Shown here: positions 56,379 through 58,170 of the stretch, one piece after another
How the letters are laid out: the number at the start of each line of letters is the position of its first letter
How positions within the stretch are numbered: the stretch's first letter is position 1
Origin: an uncultured Prevotellaceae bacterium
GTDB lineage: Bacteria; Bacteroidota; Bacteroidia; Bacteroidales; Muribaculaceae
NCBI GenBank assembly: GCA_937916085.1
Contig: CALGGO010000057.1
Location: 1 to 58,170, forward strand
DNA length: 58,170 nt
Direction of reading: 5' to 3'
The notes under the pieces: model-generated
What the model was told of the DNA's origin: nothing
Databases searched by the model: none
Seen by the model: only the letters and a program-made list of their open reading frames with translations
Translations under genes and position numbers: made by a program

Positions 56379-56861
56379 ATGCACAGCACTATTTTTCAAC
56401 TCTCGACAGAGAGATTAAGCAAAGACGAGTGGATTAACGAGAACACATTTCTCGAAGACTACGGCAAATTCGGCATCGACTACACCAACGAGGACATTGA
56501 CCGAAGAGAGGCGATTGAGCGTCTTGCAGACATCCTACCTAAATCAGTGTTCAAAGTCGAGGGTGACAAGGTTACAATCCTCAACAACGGGGAATGCCTG
56601 TTTGAGCAGTACAAGAAAGACTTGCAACAAATCCTTGACGAGATGACCTACAACAAGGGCACGTCATCCGCTCTCGCTCTCGGCGCTTATCGCTTGTCTA
56701 AAAGGGCAATGAGAATAATCGACTGCGACTCGCTATTCCATATCCCCGATTGGAACTGGCTCGGCACGTCAAACAACATTCTTGAATACGCCAATTACGC
56801 ATTCGAGAAAGGGGAACCAAAGGTGCTCTACATCGGCGGCATCCTCGACTACCACTTCTAA
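56379..56861 (+). CDS. Paralogue 2 of a duplicated protein family
   Basis: 160 residues; same ends as the protein at 51675-52172 (IFQLSTE, DEWIN, GILDYHF). A GTTTTAG / CTAAAAC hairpin and an ATTCATTC leader precede it. The two copies bracket the RT, both RNA arrays and the zinc-ribbon gene, as if the segment had been inserted into or duplicated with this gene. Confidence 0.65.
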   Translation: MHSTIFQLSTERLSKDEWINENTFLEDYGKFGIDYTNEDIDRREAIERLADILPKSVFKVEGDKVTILNNGECLFEQYKKDLQQILDEMTYNKGTSSALALGAYRLSKRAMRIIDCDSLFHIPDWNWLGTSNNILEYANYAFEKGEPKVLYIGGILDYHF

Positions 56862-56887
56862 CCCCACCTCTAGTTAGGTTAAGTGTT

Positions 56888-56906
56888 GCACGGCATCAAG
56901 CCGTGC
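56888..56906 (+). other. Intercistronic hairpin
   Basis: GCACGGC pairs perfectly with GCCGTGC round ATCAA, ahead of the leader CTATTCATTCACATTAAATTC of the gene at 56947. Confidence 0.75.
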
Positions 56907-56946
56907 GATGCACCACTCTATTCATTCACATTAAATTCACTCTATT

Positions 56947-57390
56947 ATGACACACGAAACTATCAAAGACAAAATCTACGAGATTATCTGCGACGGCAAC
57001 CATTCTGCGGAGTCTATCTATGAGCGAGTAAAAAAGTACGGCATTAGCGATGACGATATTATAGCCGCATTCGTCGGTCTTAAAGCTGATAAACGCATCT
57101 GTGAAATCGAAGGCTTCTATCATTCTAACATAATGCAAAGGGATTCAGGAAACCGCATCTGTGCCGCCTTCGCCCTTTATGCTGGGCACAATTTGGTGCG
57201 CACTTTCAAAGGTTATTGGTTCGACTCTAATTCTGAAATGTTGCAGTTCGCCAATGGCATGAGCATCGGTGCCTTTGCCTTCCGCAAAAGACCGGCACTT
57301 GCGGTCTATCTAAGAATGGAAGATGACTCTTACATTCTCTGCACTACAAAAAACGTAGACAACCGCATGTATATCCCCCGCGTTTTGTGA
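56947..57390 (+). CDS. Hypothetical protein with winged-helix-like N terminus
   Basis: 147 residues. Residues 1-60 (IYEIICDGNHSAESIYERVK, DIIAAFVGLKADKRICEIEG) look like a winged helix; the remainder is alpha/beta with no known motif. Possibly a regulator. Confidence 0.5.
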   Translation: MTHETIKDKIYEIICDGNHSAESIYERVKKYGISDDDIIAAFVGLKADKRICEIEGFYHSNIMQRDSGNRICAAFALYAGHNLVRTFKGYWFDSNSEMLQFANGMSIGAFAFRKRPALAVYLRMEDDSYILCTTKNVDNRMYIPRVL

Positions 57391-57402
57391 TGTCTTGTAG
57401 TG

Positions 57403-57455
57403 CGAGCCATTGGCTCGTAGAAAAGGCGGTGCCCAGGACAACCCCAAGCACCGCC
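57403..57455 (+). other. Two intercistronic hairpins
   Basis: CGAGCCA-T-TGGCTCG at 57403-57417 and GGCGGTGC / GCACCGCC at 57425-57455, both perfect, between the stop at 57390 and the leader of 57496. Confidence 0.75.
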
Positions 57456-57495
57456 ACAACTATCTCAATTATTCACCTTTTAAAATGTTATAATT

Positions 57496-57819
57496 ATGGA
57501 TTTAGAAAATCTCAAAAAATGTGAAGAGAACTATTTTTCAGCAATGCGAGACTTCAGGCAAGAGTTGGAAAAAGTCTTTGATGAAACCGTAAAAGAAGGA
57601 GGTTTTATAGAATTTACAGATTGTCCTGCTATCGCTTACGATGGCGGCAATGATTATGAATTTGCTTCCACTCTATGTAGTGTCTGCTCAGGGGTTGCCA
57701 AGAAAAATAACCAGCTCTATTTCTGCCTTGAAAATGATTCCGAGTACCACATCTCACGAATGTCCACAGACGACCTCGCCGCAGTGTTTGATTATTGCCA
57801 CACGGATTTAGGAGTCTAA
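57496..57819 (+). CDS. Hypothetical acidic protein
   Basis: 107 residues, acidic, with cysteines at TDCPAIAY, LCSVCSG and YFCLEN. Helical N terminus (NYFSAMRDFRQELEKVF) followed by beta-prone sequence. Function unknown. Confidence 0.55.
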   Translation: MDLENLKKCEENYFSAMRDFRQELEKVFDETVKEGGFIEFTDCPAIAYDGGNDYEFASTLCSVCSGVAKKNNQLYFCLENDSEYHISRMSTDDLAAVFDYCHTDLGV

Positions 57820-57828
57820 CACGCTTTA

Positions 57829-57858
57829 GCATAGCGAGATTTAACTGTCTCACTATGC
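57829..57858 (+). other. Intercistronic hairpin
   Basis: GCATAG-C-GAGA pairs with TCTC-A-CTATGC round a short loop, followed by ATTCACTCAATTATTCAC and the leader of 57902. Confidence 0.7.
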
Positions 57859-57901
57859 CCTACTATTCACTCAATTATTCACTTTTTTAAACTTAACAGC
57901 T

Positions 57902-58170
57902 ATGACTTTTACACCAGCCTACTACGAATGGCATCTGCTGGATGACCAGGGGAACATCATCTTTCCACTTGAAGACCCCGAATGGATTTATGACTGCAAG
58001 AACGAGAACAACATTCACTATCATCTGGTCAGCCTCGTCGACTATCTCTACATGGAGGAGTACGACAACGATGACTACAACACATTCCTCTATGGGCTCA
58101 CCGATGAGCAGCGCGACGAGGCCATCGACCTGATGACCAAGACTCTCTACCGCCACTACCTGAGACCCAT
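57902..58170 (+). CDS. Acidic protein cut by the window edge
   Basis: Eighty-nine complete codons (MTFTPAYYEWHLLDDQGNII onward), very acidic, with a Tyr/Asp-rich centre (YLYMEEYDNDDYNTFLYG). The frame is open at the last base. If the molecule is circular it ends at window base 7 after Ile-Lys, giving 91 residues. Preceded by the right-arm type of leader. Confidence 0.6.
   Translation, partial: MTFTPAYYEWHLLDDQGNIIFPLEDPEWIYDCKNENNIHYHLVSLVDYLYMEEYDNDDYNTFLYGLTDEQRDEAIDLMTKTLYRHYLRP

Overview
The window looks like the whole genome of a tailed phage (siphovirus plan, very long tail) that infects Bacteroidales, written as a circle or circularly permuted molecule cut at an arbitrary point. Host assignment rests on promoters of the Bacteroidetes type (TTTG, 19-20 bases, TAnnTTTG), seen in at least seven places, and on proteins of gut Bacteroidales phage type. 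The gene cut off at the right edge would finish after two more codons (Ile, Lys, stop) if joined to base 1. No integrase, partition gene, tRNA or rRNA was recognised.

Layout. 1-1046 (+): end of the accessory operon that wraps round the joint, closed by a strong terminator. 1241-6899 (-): lysis cassette (spanin-like protein, amidase endolysin, holin, HExxH protein) and small virion-associated genes. 6915-17329 (-): tail fibres, tail tip and distal tail protein. 17447-17953 (+): a single gene with an apparently leaderless promoter, followed by an inverted-repeat element. 18309-32614 (-): tape measure, tail chaperones with a -1 frameshift, major tail protein with an out-of-frame Ig-like extension, neck proteins, capsid and scaffold. 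32815-37262 (+): terminase large subunit interrupted by an intein, then portal. 37355-40305 (-): antirepressor, a lipoprotein and an HTH regulator behind an attenuator. 40701-42569 (+): MuF-type minor head protein, a possible small terminase and an HTH protein. 42647-45122 (-): SF3 replication helicase operon. 45.4-46.2 kb: AT-rich repeat region, the best origin candidate.

46296-58170 (+) is an unusual accessory arm. Genes are short; most gaps carry a near-perfect hairpin followed by an AT-rich leader before the ATG. It holds a 600-base strongly structured non-coding stretch (46931-47530), an array of GTACG(A/T)AAATT-like motifs, and a non-DGR reverse transcriptase. Directly after the RT stop lies a tandem array of five structured units with a period of 158, 158, 157 and 150 bases; two more units follow a zinc-ribbon gene. 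Each unit is a small hairpin, a long sequence-variable hairpin, and a constant TAAAG-containing motif 9-14 bases beyond the long hairpin. This RT plus RNA-array locus is the strongest candidate for an undescribed system.

The structural genes can be read as a normal HK97-type virion pathway: scaffold, capsid, decoration, MuF protein, portal and terminase build the head; connector, closure, tail completion and terminator proteins join it to a tail built on a 2669-residue tape measure; fibres bind the host; holin, endolysin and spanin-like proteins release progeny. Functional calls rest on motif recognition without database search.
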